NCBI GenBank assembly: GCA_003013855.2
Contig: ML058577.1
Span: 682,001 to 746,000 of the forward strand
DNA from: Liriodendron chinense
Taxonomy: Eukaryota > Streptophyta > Magnoliopsida > Magnoliales > Magnoliaceae
Reading direction: 5' to 3'
Length of the DNA: 64,000 nt
This document shows positions 23,530 to 34,781 of this stretch, piece by piece. The stretch's first letter is position 1. Each line of letters starts with the position of its first letter. The position numbers and the translations under genes are program-made. Under the pieces are notes generated by a model, which worked only from the letters and a program-made list of their open reading frames with translations, made no database searches and was not told the DNA's origin.

Positions 23530-23980
23530 AGCACCGCCCAAGCTATCAACTCATTAGACAAGCTAAATCAATTTTTGACATGTACTGTAGCAGAGGTCAC
23601 TATTCACTGTTACTGTAACAGAAGACGCCAAATTACTGTAGCAAAAGTATTGTTCACTTTTACTGTAGAAAATAGTAATACTGCACAGTAAAACTGCATA
23701 GTACCTAGCTTTGGGCACAGTTTCACCTATGGTTGTTGTACAATTTTTTATTTGTAATAGTAATAGTTTTCAGAAACTAGCGATTTCTGCCCTTGGTTTT
23801 TTTCCATTGTTTTGTCAACTCATTCGTCTATATAAATGAAGAGTTTCTTTTGTAAATCAGGGTTTGACTAGTAAACTTAAATTTAGTCTAAGAGAGAGTC
23901 TGAATAGCAGACTAGTAGATTCCTGAGTGCTCTTCTTCTTGCTGGTTGCTTTTTAAGACTGCTGATCCTAAGAGAGTGTG
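23530..23980 (+). promoter_or_regulatory. Pararetrovirus promoter and leader
   Basis: Contains a TATA box (CTATATAAAT at about 23829-23838), upstream repeats of TACTGTA(A/G) at about 23583, 23612, 23633 and 23663, and a short leader ending at the tRNA primer site. The arrangement (promoter, leader, Met-tRNA site, then coat-type ORF) is that of a caulimovirid intergenic region. Activity in the host is unknown. Confidence 0.7.
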
Positions 23981-23993
23981 GTATCAGAGCCAA
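23980..23993 (+). other. Reverse-transcription primer binding site (initiator Met tRNA)
   Basis: TGGTATCAGAGC is complementary to the 3' end of plant initiator-Met tRNA. Caulimoviridae and many LTR retroelements use this primer. There is no LTR end next to it, supporting a pararetrovirus. Confidence 0.8.
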
Positions 23994-23999
23994 CAATCC

Positions 24000-25899
24000 T
24001 AGTAAGCCTATCATTTCCATAGATCAACATGATCTCAATCTCAATCACTCCTACTTTCGTCAAAGACAGGTGAAATCGGCAAGGATTTTCTGAAAAAAGA
24101 TTTTCAGGAGCATCCCCTGACGAATTGGTATTTTCGGAACATTTCTAACTCTACTAAAGCCAATTTGAAAACCTGATGGTATAAGGATATGAATCAACTT
24201 AACTACTTAAGATTACTATCCCTTTCTTTACCTGGTTTGCCAATTATTTTCCAAATCTGATTCTTCTCCAAAGGAGATTTTGATGCTTCAGAATCTCACC
24301 AAGAGATGGGAAACTCCTTCAGGAGAAACCCTTTCCCAAACCTTACCTCCGTTTCACCCAATTGAAGTGTCTGAAACTTTTGCAGCACCACTTAAAGTCG
24401 CTGAAAAACAATCCAGTGACAGACCTGCCACTCCTAAAGACTTAGCTTCAATAGTCGAACAAAACAACTATACCAATATATTTCTCCAAACCCTAGGACA
24501 ACAACTGCTAAACCAGCAAACTCAAGTCTTCTACTAGCCAAAATCAGCCCAAGAGGCAAACACAGCCATTCTTTATTCCTAAAGAACTCATTAGGCCCGC
24601 ATTTCCAAATCCAAATACCATCAATTCCGAATTTATTATGGAAATAGCCAAGAAACTAAATGAATCCAAAAACCTTCAGTTAATGCGATTACTGAAGAGC
24701 CATCAATGGCCCAGGTTTCTAATAATCTAAAAACCCTAGCCATTGAAGAATCCAATTCCAATTCTATTTCTGATGATGATTCGATAATTCAGTAAATGAT
24801 GAATCTGAACTTTCAGAAACAGAACACCAATCCCAAGAACCACAAATCCATAGTGTGGTTAAATCTACCAAAAATTACTATCACCTGGACAACACCTATC
24901 GATCTTCAAATCAAGGAACTACATGAGTTTTCTCAAGCACATTTTGATGGAAATCATCTCTGAGTGGAATATTGATGGGATGACAGAATACCAAATTCTC
25001 CAACTGCGCAATCACATGCTGATCTATCAACATGCCTGCTCTATCCACCATCTTTCCACTTTGACTATGGCACACGCCATTACCCAAGGCTTTTCTGGAC
25101 AACTCAAAGGCTGGTGGCAGTGACTTTCTTACACCAAATCAAGGAGATGCCATCCTCACAGCAGTCAAAATTGATGCTGAAGGAAATCCAATCCTTGACC
25201 AGCAAGGAAATGAAATTGGTGACCAAGTCACAGTTCTTCTTGTCAATATCATCCAAAATTTTGTAGGATCTATAGAGGATATCTCCGAGAAAAACAAGGA
25301 GCAGCTCATGTCCCTACATTGTAAGACTCTTACCAACTTTCGTTGGTATAAAGATGTCTTTCTTTCCAAGCTTTATAAAAGCTCCACTTGTGGAGATACT
25401 ATCTGGAAAGAAAAGTTTGTTTTCAGACTTCTGCCAAAATTTGCCGATTTTTGCTGAAAAAGTAAAGGAAAAAATGAAGGATCTAAACTACGGCATTCTC
25501 AACTATAATCAATATACTTTTGGTGAATTAATCCAAATTATCAATCAAGTAGGCTTGGGTATCTGTAATGATATCAAGCTAAAAGCGCAGTTAAGAAGAG
25601 AACAAATGGTTGGCAGAAAAGAGCTTGGTGACTTCTGCTACCAATTTGGGTTTGATCCTATCATTTCACCTTCTAAGAGAAAGAAGGTTAGGTTTCATCC
25701 TACTCCATCTTCCTATTCAAAACCTTGTCGAAGAAATAAATGGGAAAAACCAAAAGCTTCCTCTGCCAAATCTTCTAGATCTTCAGCCAAAATACATTCT
25801 AAGTTTAGAAAATCCCAATCCTCAGCCAAATGCTATAAGTGCGGGTTACCTGGACATTTTGCCAATCAATACTTCAAATCCAATCCTAAAAGAAAGGTT
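24000..25899 (+). pseudogene. Pararetrovirus coat-protein region, copy 2
   Basis: Follows the primer site directly, without a movement-protein region. Frames at 24280-24537, 24923-25123 and 25354-25899 together show a coat-type protein: a WNIDGMTEYQILQ helix block, a GFSGQLKGWW block, a basic Ser/Lys-rich stretch, and a zinc knuckle at 25831-25872. The knuckle reads C-x2-C-x4-H-x4-Y, so the fourth ligand Cys is Tyr. Stops and frameshifts interrupt the reading between the pieces. The coat tail continues beyond the hAT insertion at 25908. Confidence 0.75.
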
Positions 25900-25907
25900 A
25901 GAGAAAT

Positions 25908-26593
25908 CAATGTTTTAAATATCGTTATAGCGTAATGTATCGCACCCATTGGGATGCAGATACATATCGGTTATCGCATGGGATATATCGGTTGTATCGC
26001 GTAGTGTATCGCTGTTGTTGGAAAACATGGGAACATTGGGAATTTGGTTGAATTTTTCAATGAAACTTCAAGGATTGTTGAAAAAGACATCGATACACAC
26101 TTAGAAATCAAAACATTACCAAAAAAAAAAAAGAAGTGCACATAATAGGGGTTTCCTTTGTATGGGGTCCTAATACAAGCATTGTCCAACTGAACTAATG
26201 CAACTATATTCAAAGTCTATTAATATAATTTATAAATGTAACAAGACATGTATGGAAACACAAGCAATACATTCAAAAGCAAAAGAAGAACCACTAGATC
26301 AGGTTACATACATGTTTGATTTTGTGTTAGGATATAAAGATTGCAACTGATTTGCGAGAAATTGAGAAATTTCGATTTTTCCCAATTTTTTGCAACTTGG
26401 CCCATCTCCCTCAAATCTCGAAATTGAAGCTCCAAATCCATGATTTTTCATATCACCGGTGTGATATGCTCCAAAAATCGAAAATGCTCACTGGATCAAA
26501 TAGGTGGGATATATTGGCACTACCTGTGCGTTTTGTATCGCACAGGTGGGATACAAGATATATCGGCCGATATTGTCGATATTTAAAACACTG
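25908..26593. mobile_element. Non-autonomous hAT element 1 (686 bp)
   Basis: The left end CAATGTTTTAAATATCG and the complement of the right end CAGTGTTTTAAATATCG form 17-bp terminal inverted repeats with one mismatch. An 8-bp target duplication AGAGAAAT flanks it (25900-25907, 26594-26601). The related viral copy at about 22530-22545 lacks the insertion and has one AGAGAAAT, acting as an empty site. Subterminal TATCG/CGATA words are abundant. There is no transposase. Confidence 0.93.
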
Positions 26594-27100
26594 AGAGAAA
26601 TAACTTCCTCTCAAACACGGGAAGTCCCAATAGCCAAAGAAAAAGAACAAGTATGTCATTGTACATACTCCTCTAAAGAAGAATCTTCTTTGTCTTCCCT
26701 AGCTTCAATCGTGGTTATCTCCGCCAATGAAAAACTTATACTTGAGCTAATAAACCAAGTTCAAGACCCTGATCAACGATCTAAATATCTTGAACAAACC
26801 TTGAGCCAATCTTTGAGTCAAACTCAAAACCCCCGGCCAATATTATAGGGAAAGGCATTCCCTTTTTCTAAACCCCCTTTGATAACATCCATGCAAGATG
26901 TTTATCATCATCTAAAAGCCAAACCAAAAGCTCAAGCTTCCCAAATCTCTATCAACGATCTCTATAGAGAAGTTAGTCTTCTCAAACGAGAAGTTGTCAA
27001 TCTAAAACAAGAAGTTGAGTTGCTACAAATTGCCAATCCTCAGACCACATAACAAGAGCTCGAGAATTATCTTGTTAATACTCTTACCATGTATGAATTC
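26594..27100 (+). pseudogene. Pararetrovirus coat tail and coiled-coil linker
   Basis: Continues the coat region after the hAT element: cysteine- and serine-rich tail (26600-26700), a stretch rich in Glu/Gln/Leu, then a predicted coiled coil of LLKREVVNLKQEVELLQ type at about 26970-27030. Stops at about 26846 and 27050 break the frame. Confidence 0.6.
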
Positions 27101-27362
27101 AAAAAGTGGTACACTCCAATCATTCTTGACCATCAATACTTCCAAAAGGAATGTAATTGCTCTAATCGATTCAGGAACAGACCTGAATTGCATTAGTGAA
27201 GGCCTTTTCCCAACTCAATATTGTGAAAAGACCAGTAGTACAATTTACACTACTAATAGTCAAGAATCCCACATTCGATACAAATTGCCAAATGTACATG
27301 TTTGGAAGGATGGAACATGTATTCCCCTCTCTTTCATTGTTGTAAAAGACTTAACAGCATGA
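27100..27362 (+). pseudogene. Pararetrovirus aspartic protease domain
   Basis: The frame contains ALIDSGTDLNCIS, with the retropepsin-type catalytic D-S-G at 27168-27176, then a beta-strand-rich segment ending FIVVKDL. The length and the position between coat and reverse transcriptase match the family. The catalytic triplet is intact, although the surrounding polyprotein is broken, with a stop at 27360. Confidence 0.75.
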
Positions 27363-27689
27363 TGCCATTTTTAGAATTCCCTTTATTCTCAAAATACAAC
27401 TTTTTACAACTACCAATCAGGGAATCAAAGTCAAAATTAATGAAGTTGATCTCTTCTTTCAGTTTATTTGACCACCTCAAAAGGGTCAAATAGCAGATGT
27501 TGTCAACTGCATATCTTCCAAGGAAAACCAAATCCAATCTCTTCATCAGGAAATTGCCAATATTAAAATTCAAAGCCAATTAAGCCAACCTTATTTTTAA
27601 AATCAGATAGAAAATTTTCAAAAATCTCTATCTCAGTATTGTTCTAAGATTCCAAATGCCTTCTGGCATAGGAAAACTCATCAAGTTCC

Positions 27690-28630
27690 CCACCCTACAT
27701 TGAAGGCTTCGATGAATCCAATATTCCCACCAAAGCTAGGCTATCACAGATGGATGATAGACTTCTCAAGCTCTGCGATGAAGAAATTAAATCTCTCTTA
27801 CAAAAGGGCTTAATTCGTCCCTCCAATTCTTCATGGAGCTGTACTGCCTTCTTTGTTGAAAATGCAGCTGATTTAGAACGAGGAGCAGCTCGCCTCGTTA
27901 TTAACTATAAACCCCTTAACCAAGTTCTCAACGATATCAGATATCCTATTCCAAACAAAAAAGGACCTGCTTAACAGGCTCTACAAGGCCAATATCTTCT
28001 CCAAATTCGATCTTAAGTTGGGATTCTGGCAGATCCAGATCCATCCAAAAGACCTCTACAAGACAGCATTTACTGTTACTTCTGGTCATTACGAATGGAA
28101 TATGATGCCATTTGGACTAAAAAATGCAACTTCAGAATTCCAAAAGATTATGAATGAGACCTTTATCCATACAAAGATTTCATCCTAACCTACATAGATG
28201 ATATTCTCATCTATTCAGCCAATCTAGACCAACATTGGAAACATTTAAATGTTTTCAAATACATCGTTGAGAAAAATGGACTTGTCCTTTCTCAACGAAA
28301 GATTAAACTTTTCCAAATAGAAATCCAATTTTTAGGATTTAAAATTTTCCAAAATACAATTACTCCAATTAATTGAGTAATCGAATTTGCCAATAAATTC
28401 CTAGATGAAGTTAAAGACAAAAAACGACTCCAAAGATTCCTTGGATTTTTAGACTATGTTTCTGATTTTCACCAATCCTTAGCCACTGACAGGAGCATCC
28501 TACAGAAACTTCTCTGTAAGAAATCCAACACCCCTTGGTCAGAAGCTCATACAAAAGCTGTTCAAAACATTAAGACAAAAGTTAAGAATCTCCCTTGTCT
28601 TAATCTTGCCGATCCTGAGAAAGTGTGGTA
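27690..28630 (+). pseudogene. Pararetrovirus reverse transcriptase and start of RNase H
   Basis: RT blocks are recognisable in order: IRPSNSSWSC, then RLVINYKPLNQ, then FSKFDLKLGFWQI, then MMPFGLKNATSEFQ, then the catalytic YIDD at 28191-28202, then FLGFKI. A frameshift at an A-run near 27957 and another near 28165 separate them, and a TGA lies at about 28375. The RNase H start (WSEAHTKAVQNIK) is present, but the domain is cut off at about 28630, where host or other repeat sequence begins. The RT active-site residues remain. Confidence 0.85.
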
Positions 28631-28639
28631 TTCAATAGT

Positions 28640-28960
28640 TATACTGGTTTGTATTTTATTTATTTATTTTGGAGAGGTCTGGTTTGTATTTTTATCATCA
28701 AGAAAGTCTTTTTTCTTTTCTTTTTCAGATGAGTTTATTAAAGCAAAAGAAAATGTCCAAGCAATCCATTCAAAATCAAGGGATGAGTCCCAACAGCTAC
28801 AAGATAAATCCATGACCTCACGTGGATACCATAATCGAGATGGGAAAAAAAAGGAAAGTCAGCCTTGAAATCAGGTCTTTAAGCTGGTCACAGAGAAAAG
28901 CCAGTCACCAAGGTTCTGATGTAGATCTTCTAATCTAACCTTTGAGAGGCACACCAATGC
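28640..28960. other. Junction region, unassigned
   Basis: AT-rich then A-rich sequence between the broken RNase H and the L1 remnant. No domain was recognised. Confidence 0.4.
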
Positions 28961-30400
28961 CAAAATGAGTACGGTTCTCAAGCAACAGCTAATAAACAAG
29001 AAGCCATAACCCCTCACTCCACATTGAAGTAAAAAGATGAAGAAGAAAGCCAGGTCTTGGCAAGACAGGTGGAAGATGACTTGATGGGCTGGATGATAGT
29101 TCGATCGAGACGATTGCTAGAGGGAAAGGCTAGTCCCTTCAGTGTTCCTGACAGGATTGACGTGGGGATTTAGATGCAGCCTCTATTTCAAAGAGATCAG
29201 GGAATTAAGTGGAGATGGTAATCCCACAATATAGGGAAACATTGGTTTGAGAAGATTTGCTTCCAGGCGGTTTACATACAAGAGATGACGGGGAGGAAGC
29301 CATGGAGGTGTTGAATGGGAGAAAAGTAGGAGGGTGTAAAATGACAGTGAGTTTTGTGAAGAATGGAAAATATCAAGAAGAGGAAGGTGGTTGGAAGAAT
29401 CAGGCATTGAAGGGGATATCAAATCTGACCAACTTAAACCTTAAAGCCTGTCTAGTGGGAAAGATTTCAGCAGTCTTGGGACTTGGGAAATGGGTGAATG
29501 TTTGGTGGAAAACAACAATACTGATGGGAAAATAGACTGATGCTCTATTTGGTGTACGCTAGCCTCAGAAGGAGAAGCTAACATAACCTAATAAGAAGGG
29601 TGGGAAAGATCATGGCGTCCATTAGAAGACTTGCATTGTGGGAATGAATTGGTGAGATATTCATGGAGAATAGTTCGGCCAGACTGAAGCTACTCAGGGG
29701 TGATCCTGGACCCCTTGCTGTGAAAATTGATGTGGGGTGATCTCCTATGTGTTGATAAATTCAGTTGAAGCACAGAGAGAAGCTTGCAGTCTGTCTCAAC
29801 TCTCAAGGGACTAACAAACTTCTACCAGTCCCAGATACCGAGGAAATAGTGTTGAAGCCTAATCTTACAAACTCATTTATTCACTCCCCAGTCCCCCTCT
29901 TCTCAGCAGGAGCACTCCAACTTACAGTCTCCGTCCATTTCATCGTCTGAGGATTTGAACTAGTCCATGGTCAGTTACTTTGATCAATTCCATGGTCCAT
30001 GAAGGTTGGTATGAGCTACGTGGTGAAGAAGAAAGGCACAGAGACTAATAAACTTTTTCTCATGGAAAGGAGAAGATGGTCTGCAGAAGATTTTGGGCAA
30101 AACTGAAAAGAGCCTCTAACAATGCTGGTGGTGGGGAAACGGTGGAACTCACTAGCAAGTTGGGCCTTTCCTGTCAAGGAGGATACATTCTAATCCTATA
30201 AATGTCTTTGATTCTTTTAATGAGCATTATGGAAAGGGGTATCAGGGATGTCAAACAACAAGGAAAGAAGTAAGAGGGAATTGGTCAATGAGGTTTTTTT
30301 TCTTCCAATTAATCAAAACACATCAGCTACATCAATGGGGTTGAAGGTCCCTGGAAAGAAGGTTGGAAAGGGTGTACTTCAGTGAGAAAATGAATGTTGT
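28960..30400 (+). pseudogene. L1-type LINE ORF1 remnant
   Basis: A plus frame at 29257-29535 reads EEAMEVLNGRKVGGCKMTVSF, the last strands of an RRM-like RNA-binding domain as found at the N-terminus of plant L1 ORF1 proteins. It is followed by a KWVNVWWKTTI block and then, with frame changes, a segment ending near GDLLCVDKFS that fits the next ORF1 domain. Many stops are present. No endonuclease or reverse transcriptase was found, so this is a fragment. Confidence 0.5.
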
Positions 30401-30420
30401 AGGTCTTGGTAATACAGATC

Positions 30421-30691
30421 TGTTATAGATCACATAGATACATCTTTCAACCCAAAAAAAAAGATCACATAGCATGAGAGGAACAAGAAGATTTTAGAGA
30501 GAGAAATGGGTTGTGTAGAGATCAAGTAATCTCTCACATAGTCACACCGTAACCTTTTATTATAAAACCCTAAGCAACATAAAAAGGTATGGTGTCCTAA
30601 GAGAGCACAGCATAACACACACATACAATAGAATACTCCTCGCACACAACAAAATCCAAACTCATGCACGCACAGGCATGAGTACATGCCA
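30421..30691 (-). repeat. Possible copia 3' LTR
   Basis: Follows the end of the copia RNase H region. A purine-rich tract (minus GAGGGGGAGCTAGGAGA) precedes TGGCATG at 30691, and the segment ends ...TATAACA at 30421, giving TG...CA termini. The matching 5' LTR was not found, so the ends are tentative. Confidence 0.4.
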
Positions 30692-30719
30692 TCTCCTAGC
30701 TCCCCCTCAAGCCAGAGCA

Positions 30720-31010
30720 AACATATCACACATGCCAAGCTTTCCCATGAGCTCTTGAAGATGAAAGGATGGATGGCCTTGGCAAGAATAACTGGTAGCT
30801 GATCACTGGATCGAACACAAGTACAAAGCAACCCAGACGATACCTTCTCATAAACAGAGTGACAATGAACTTCGATGTGTTTAGCCCTCTCATGAGAGAA
30901 TGGATTGGATGCAATATGAATGATGGCCTGTTTGTCACATTATAATGCAATCGGATTGGGGGACGACGATGCCCATGTCTTGAACAAGAGACTAAAACCA
31001 AATAACCTCA
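30720..31010 (-). pseudogene. Copia RNase H C-terminal part
   Basis: Two overlapping minus frames give pieces of the copia RNase H: a CDKQAIIHIASNP-type block, then ERAKHIEVHCH, then a CVRSSDQLPVILAKA block. These correspond to the conserved CDN...A..., KHIE and QxADI(L/F)TK regions. At least one frameshift separates them. Confidence 0.75.
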
Positions 31011-31199
31011 CATGCAACATGATCTGAGCAATATGCAGCTTCGGCTGACAAACGAGCAATAACAAACTGCTTATTTCTTTTCCACGAGACAAGGTTGCCT
31101 CCTACACATGCAATTACTAGTAGTGGATCTCATTTCAAACAATAAAAAACAAAAGGTTGCCTCCTACAAACATGCAATTACTAGTGGTAGATCTCCTAT

Positions 31200-32300
31200 C
31201 ATCAGACGCCCAGACCAATCTGCATCACAGTATGCCTGAATGTGAAGATGACCAATATTGACAAAAGGCCTTCCTCGGAGCCAATTTGAAGCGGACAATT
31301 CTGTACATAGCATTCAGATGATGAGAGCATGGAGCCCGCATGAATTTTACTTACCATGCTCATAGCATATGCAATATCTAGTCCAGTGATAGTCAAATAG
31401 ATCAGCTTCCCAAAAAGATGCCGACACATGCCCGGATCACTAATAACTCTTACTCCTTATGATGAAGACAATTATTCACCTCAATAGTTATAGTTGTAGC
31501 ACAAGTATCAAACATCTCTGTTTCCAGAAACTTTTTCACCTCATCAATTTCATTTTCTTTATCACCAGTGGTAACAATATCATTGACATTAACTGCTAAA
31601 ATGATGAAGGATTTGGCAATGTCCTTGATGAGAACAGAATGATCATAGGAGCTTCTACGTAAACGAATCTCAGAGACAACATTCTTGAATATCTCAAACC
31701 ACTCCTTGGGAGATTGTTTGAGACCATAAAGGGCCTCTTCAACTTGCATACCTTCACTCTTGTTCTAAACATGCGAAAACTAGGGGTTAAGTGACATATA
31801 AACCTCTTCATGAAGAGAATGCATTCTTCACATATAACTGAGAAAGCAACCCATTACGATGAGTAGCAACAGATAGAAGCATACAAATGGAAATCAATTT
31901 AGCAAAAGGAGTAAATGTCTCCTAATAATCAAACATCAAATTGCTGGGTAAAATCCTTTTCAGCAAGCCAAGCCTTATGTTTAGTGATGAAGACTGCCTA
32001 GATTATGCTTGAGGGTGAACACCAATTTACAAACAAAAATGCATTTTCCTTCAGGTAACTCAACTAGATCGCATTCCCTATTTCCCAAGGACGATCATTT
32101 CCTCCATCAAAGCACCTTTCCAACTAGGCGTCTACAAATTTAGAAGGAACAGAAACATAGAATATAAAGGAAATGAATACCTGAAAAGAAGGAAAAGTAG
32201 AATGATAGGCACAAAATTGCTGAAAGGTACACGAACTTTTTACCTTTCAGAGGGAAATTAGCAAGTCCGAAGGGGACGGCGTAGGATTTACGTAGGAGGA
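31200..32300 (-). pseudogene. Copia reverse transcriptase, broken
   Basis: In reading order from 32130: a WDLVELPEGK-like block in degraded form, then HLLEEVYMSL, then EALYGLKQSPKEWFE at about 31740, then AVNVNDIVTTGD, then GKLIYLTITGLDIAYAMS at about 31400. The catalytic YVDD has become VNVNDI (first Asp changed to Asn). Several stops and frameshifts occur. Confidence 0.8.
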
Positions 32301-32301
32301 T
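32297..32301 (+). repeat. Target-site duplication AGGAT, left
   Basis: Identical to 39006-39010. It marks the insertion of the chromovirus into the copia element. Confidence 0.9.
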
Positions 32302-33157
32302 TGATGCAGGAGCATGCTCATGAACATATGTAATCCAGCGGAAATAAATAGCAATAATAATCCAAAATTCAGCATCTACCATCATAAATTAAGAAAATCA
32401 TAAAAGAGGCATGCAATGGAGGGGGTTATCATCACAATCATGAAGTGTGAAATTCAATTATAGCTTAGGTTGGATCCGACGAGGGATGGAACCTCCCGAT
32501 CTTGCATGGTCTTAACCCAATCGATCAATGGGGATCACTAGTCCGAGGAATCGAAAGGCTTCTCGGATTAGGGATTTGGAAAATCTGGAGAATTAGGTTT
32601 GGGATTAATTCTTAGATTTTGATTATGAGGAATTAAGAAAACCAAGGTTTAGAATATAGGGGAAGAAAGATAAGTTACCTGGAAGAAGTTGAGGGACACA
32701 TGAAGAAAAGAGAAGAAGGAGATCAAGGAAGAAGAAGCACCATGAGAGAGAAAGAGAGGAAGGAGGAAACCAAAGGTTTGCTCTTTTTCATTAATCAACA
32801 AGTAATCTCGTTTTTAGGGCTGAGCCCTCTTAAATAACTAATAAGAAAACATGAAAATACCAAAATACCCCTAAAAATAAACAAAAACGGAACTTAAAAC
32901 TAAATTGCGCAAAAGGTCGGGCACTCGATCGGCCGCCCGAAGACGTCCAAAAACGTGCAGAGAATTTCGGGCGCCCAAAGAGAGTGAAATCTGTCCAGTG
33001 GGTCTCTTCCTCCTACACATGTATCCTCCCAATGTGTGGTCTTCAATGTGTCAAATCACGTTTGTAGGGTCTTCAATAGTCGCCTAGCCACAAGGAAGAT
33101 GCTTGTGGTGGGCGCTTTCTTCGTTGGTAGACTTTAAAAAGTCTTGTGTTCTCATCA
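32302..33157 (-). repeat. Chromovirus 3' LTR (856 bp)
   Basis: Starts TGATGCAGG and ends CTCATCA on the plus strand. It includes a Pu/Py-rich stretch of GAAGAAGG words, TTAAATAACT and the TCGGGC...GCCCGA words near 32920-32975. The last codons of the polyprotein (to 33073) lie inside it. Confidence 0.93.
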
Positions 33158-33980
33158 ACTCCCCTCGGATGAGAAAAACTGGACTCCGACGAGTTAAAGC
33201 TCTTGTGACGCTCTAGCAAGTCTGAATCAACACTCTGCAACTCTTCTTCAGTCAACCACGTAGATTCTAACGGTGATTTGTTCTTCCATTTGACAAGGTA
33301 TCTTTGGAAACCTCCGTCTCTCGTAGAAACGATCTCTTCATCCATGATTTCCTTAATCTCTTCTTTACGAATAATGGGTGGAGGAAGGGGTGGAGTAGGT
33401 TGTGAAGAAAACTCAGAGAAAGGCCATGAAAGGGATGATGGATCAATGGTAGGATTAGGGGAACGGACTAGATCCTCCACATTAAACGTTGGATTAATGC
33501 CCATTTCAGGTGGAAGGTCGACCCGGTACGCGTTGGACCCAATTTTCTGCAATATCTTGAATGGTCCAGCACTACGCGTTTGTAATTTCTTAGTGGAACC
33601 CTTTGAGAAGCGCTCTGGCCTTATCCTCACCATTACATAGTCTCCTTCCTGAAAATCTTGCAATCTACGATGAGAATCAGCTGAAATTTTATAATTATCA
33701 TTACTCTTATTTATCCGCTGTCTAATATGCGTATGCAATTCATGGATATGTCGTGCAAATGCATCGACTGATTCAGAAGACCTTTGGGTGACTGACATGG
33801 GTAAGAGATCTATTGGCATTCTAGGCTTATAACCACTAGCAATTTCAAATGGACTTATCCCTGCAGATCGATTTACTGACCCATTATAAGCAAATTCAGC
33901 AATTGGTAAAATTAGCTCCCAAGTCTTAACATGTTCACCCATTAAACAACATAGAAGATTTCCAAGACTTCGATTTACAA
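33073..33980 (-). pseudogene. Chromovirus integrase C-terminus and chromodomain
   Basis: A 289-codon open frame. It contains ELILPIAEFAYN, then the GPFKILQKIGSNAYRVDLP block of the GPF/Y-type integrase C-terminal domain, a proline-rich linker, then a chromodomain (IVSTRDGGFQRYLVKWKNK, STWLTEEEL). Chromodomains are thought to steer integration to particular chromatin. Just upstream, the integrase core's third acidic residue is lost: the usual QTxGQTE motif reads QTDRQTK. The frame ends within the 3' LTR. Confidence 0.9.
33158..33169 (-). other. Polypurine tract
   Basis: The minus strand reads CCGAGGGGAGT directly before the LTR start TGATGAG. This is the plus-strand primer site for LTR retrotransposon replication. 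Confidence 0.75.
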
Positions 33981-34019
33981 CCTTTGTTTGCCTATCTGTT
34001 TGAGGGTGGTAGACAATAG

Positions 34020-34641
34020 AAAACTATAAACAAGTACCCATCATGTGCCACAGTGTCTTCCAAAAATAACTAGTAAATCTGACATCACGGTCAGACATTA
34101 TAGTCTTAGACAAACCATGAAGACGCACCACACCATAAAAAAAGACACGAGCAATATGAGACACATCTGACGTTTTAGAACATAGGAGAAAATGCACCAT
34201 TTTAGAGAAGCGATCAGCAACACCAAAGATGGAATCGTGCTTTTTTATCGTCTTGGGAAGTCCCAGCACGAAATACATACTAATGTCATACCACGGAGCA
34301 TGTGGCACTGGCAATGGCGTACAAAGCCCAGTATTTTGCTTTCATTGCTTTGCCAGTTGACATGTACGACAGTCCTAAAACTTTGGCTACGTCTCGCTTG
34401 AGACTTGGCCAATAAAACGATCCTCTACAAGGGTAATGGTCTTATCACGACCAAAGTGGCCAGTTATCCCTCCCGAATGAAGCTCCCAGACGAGGAATTC
34501 ATGAAGGGACATACGGAGGAATACAAAGTCGGTCTCCCTTGAAAAGGAAACCATCTTTAAGGACATAATCACCTGAACTATGTTGATCACTAGAGAGCGA
34601 CGCGTAAATACTCCCAAAATCAGGACATGTGGGATATTCAT
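34020..34641 (-). pseudogene. Chromovirus integrase zinc-binding and core domains
   Basis: An N-terminal zinc-binding region (FLVWELHSGGITGHFGRDKT) is followed by a core with DISMYFVLGLPKT and SDRDVRFTSYFW. The first catalytic Asp, normally in a MDFVLGLP motif, is Tyr; the second (SDRD) is kept. Frames are broken at about 34024, 34314-34387 and 34641. Confidence 0.85.
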
Positions 34642-34781
34642 CTTTCAATTGCTAAAATCCGACTACCTCTATACTCAAGGAATTGAGCAACATCACTCTT
34701 CTACTAAGGACATCCGCTGGTTTGTTTTCGACCCTCGGTCTTGTGTTTCAGGATGAACAAATATTCCTGAAGAAACGTTAC

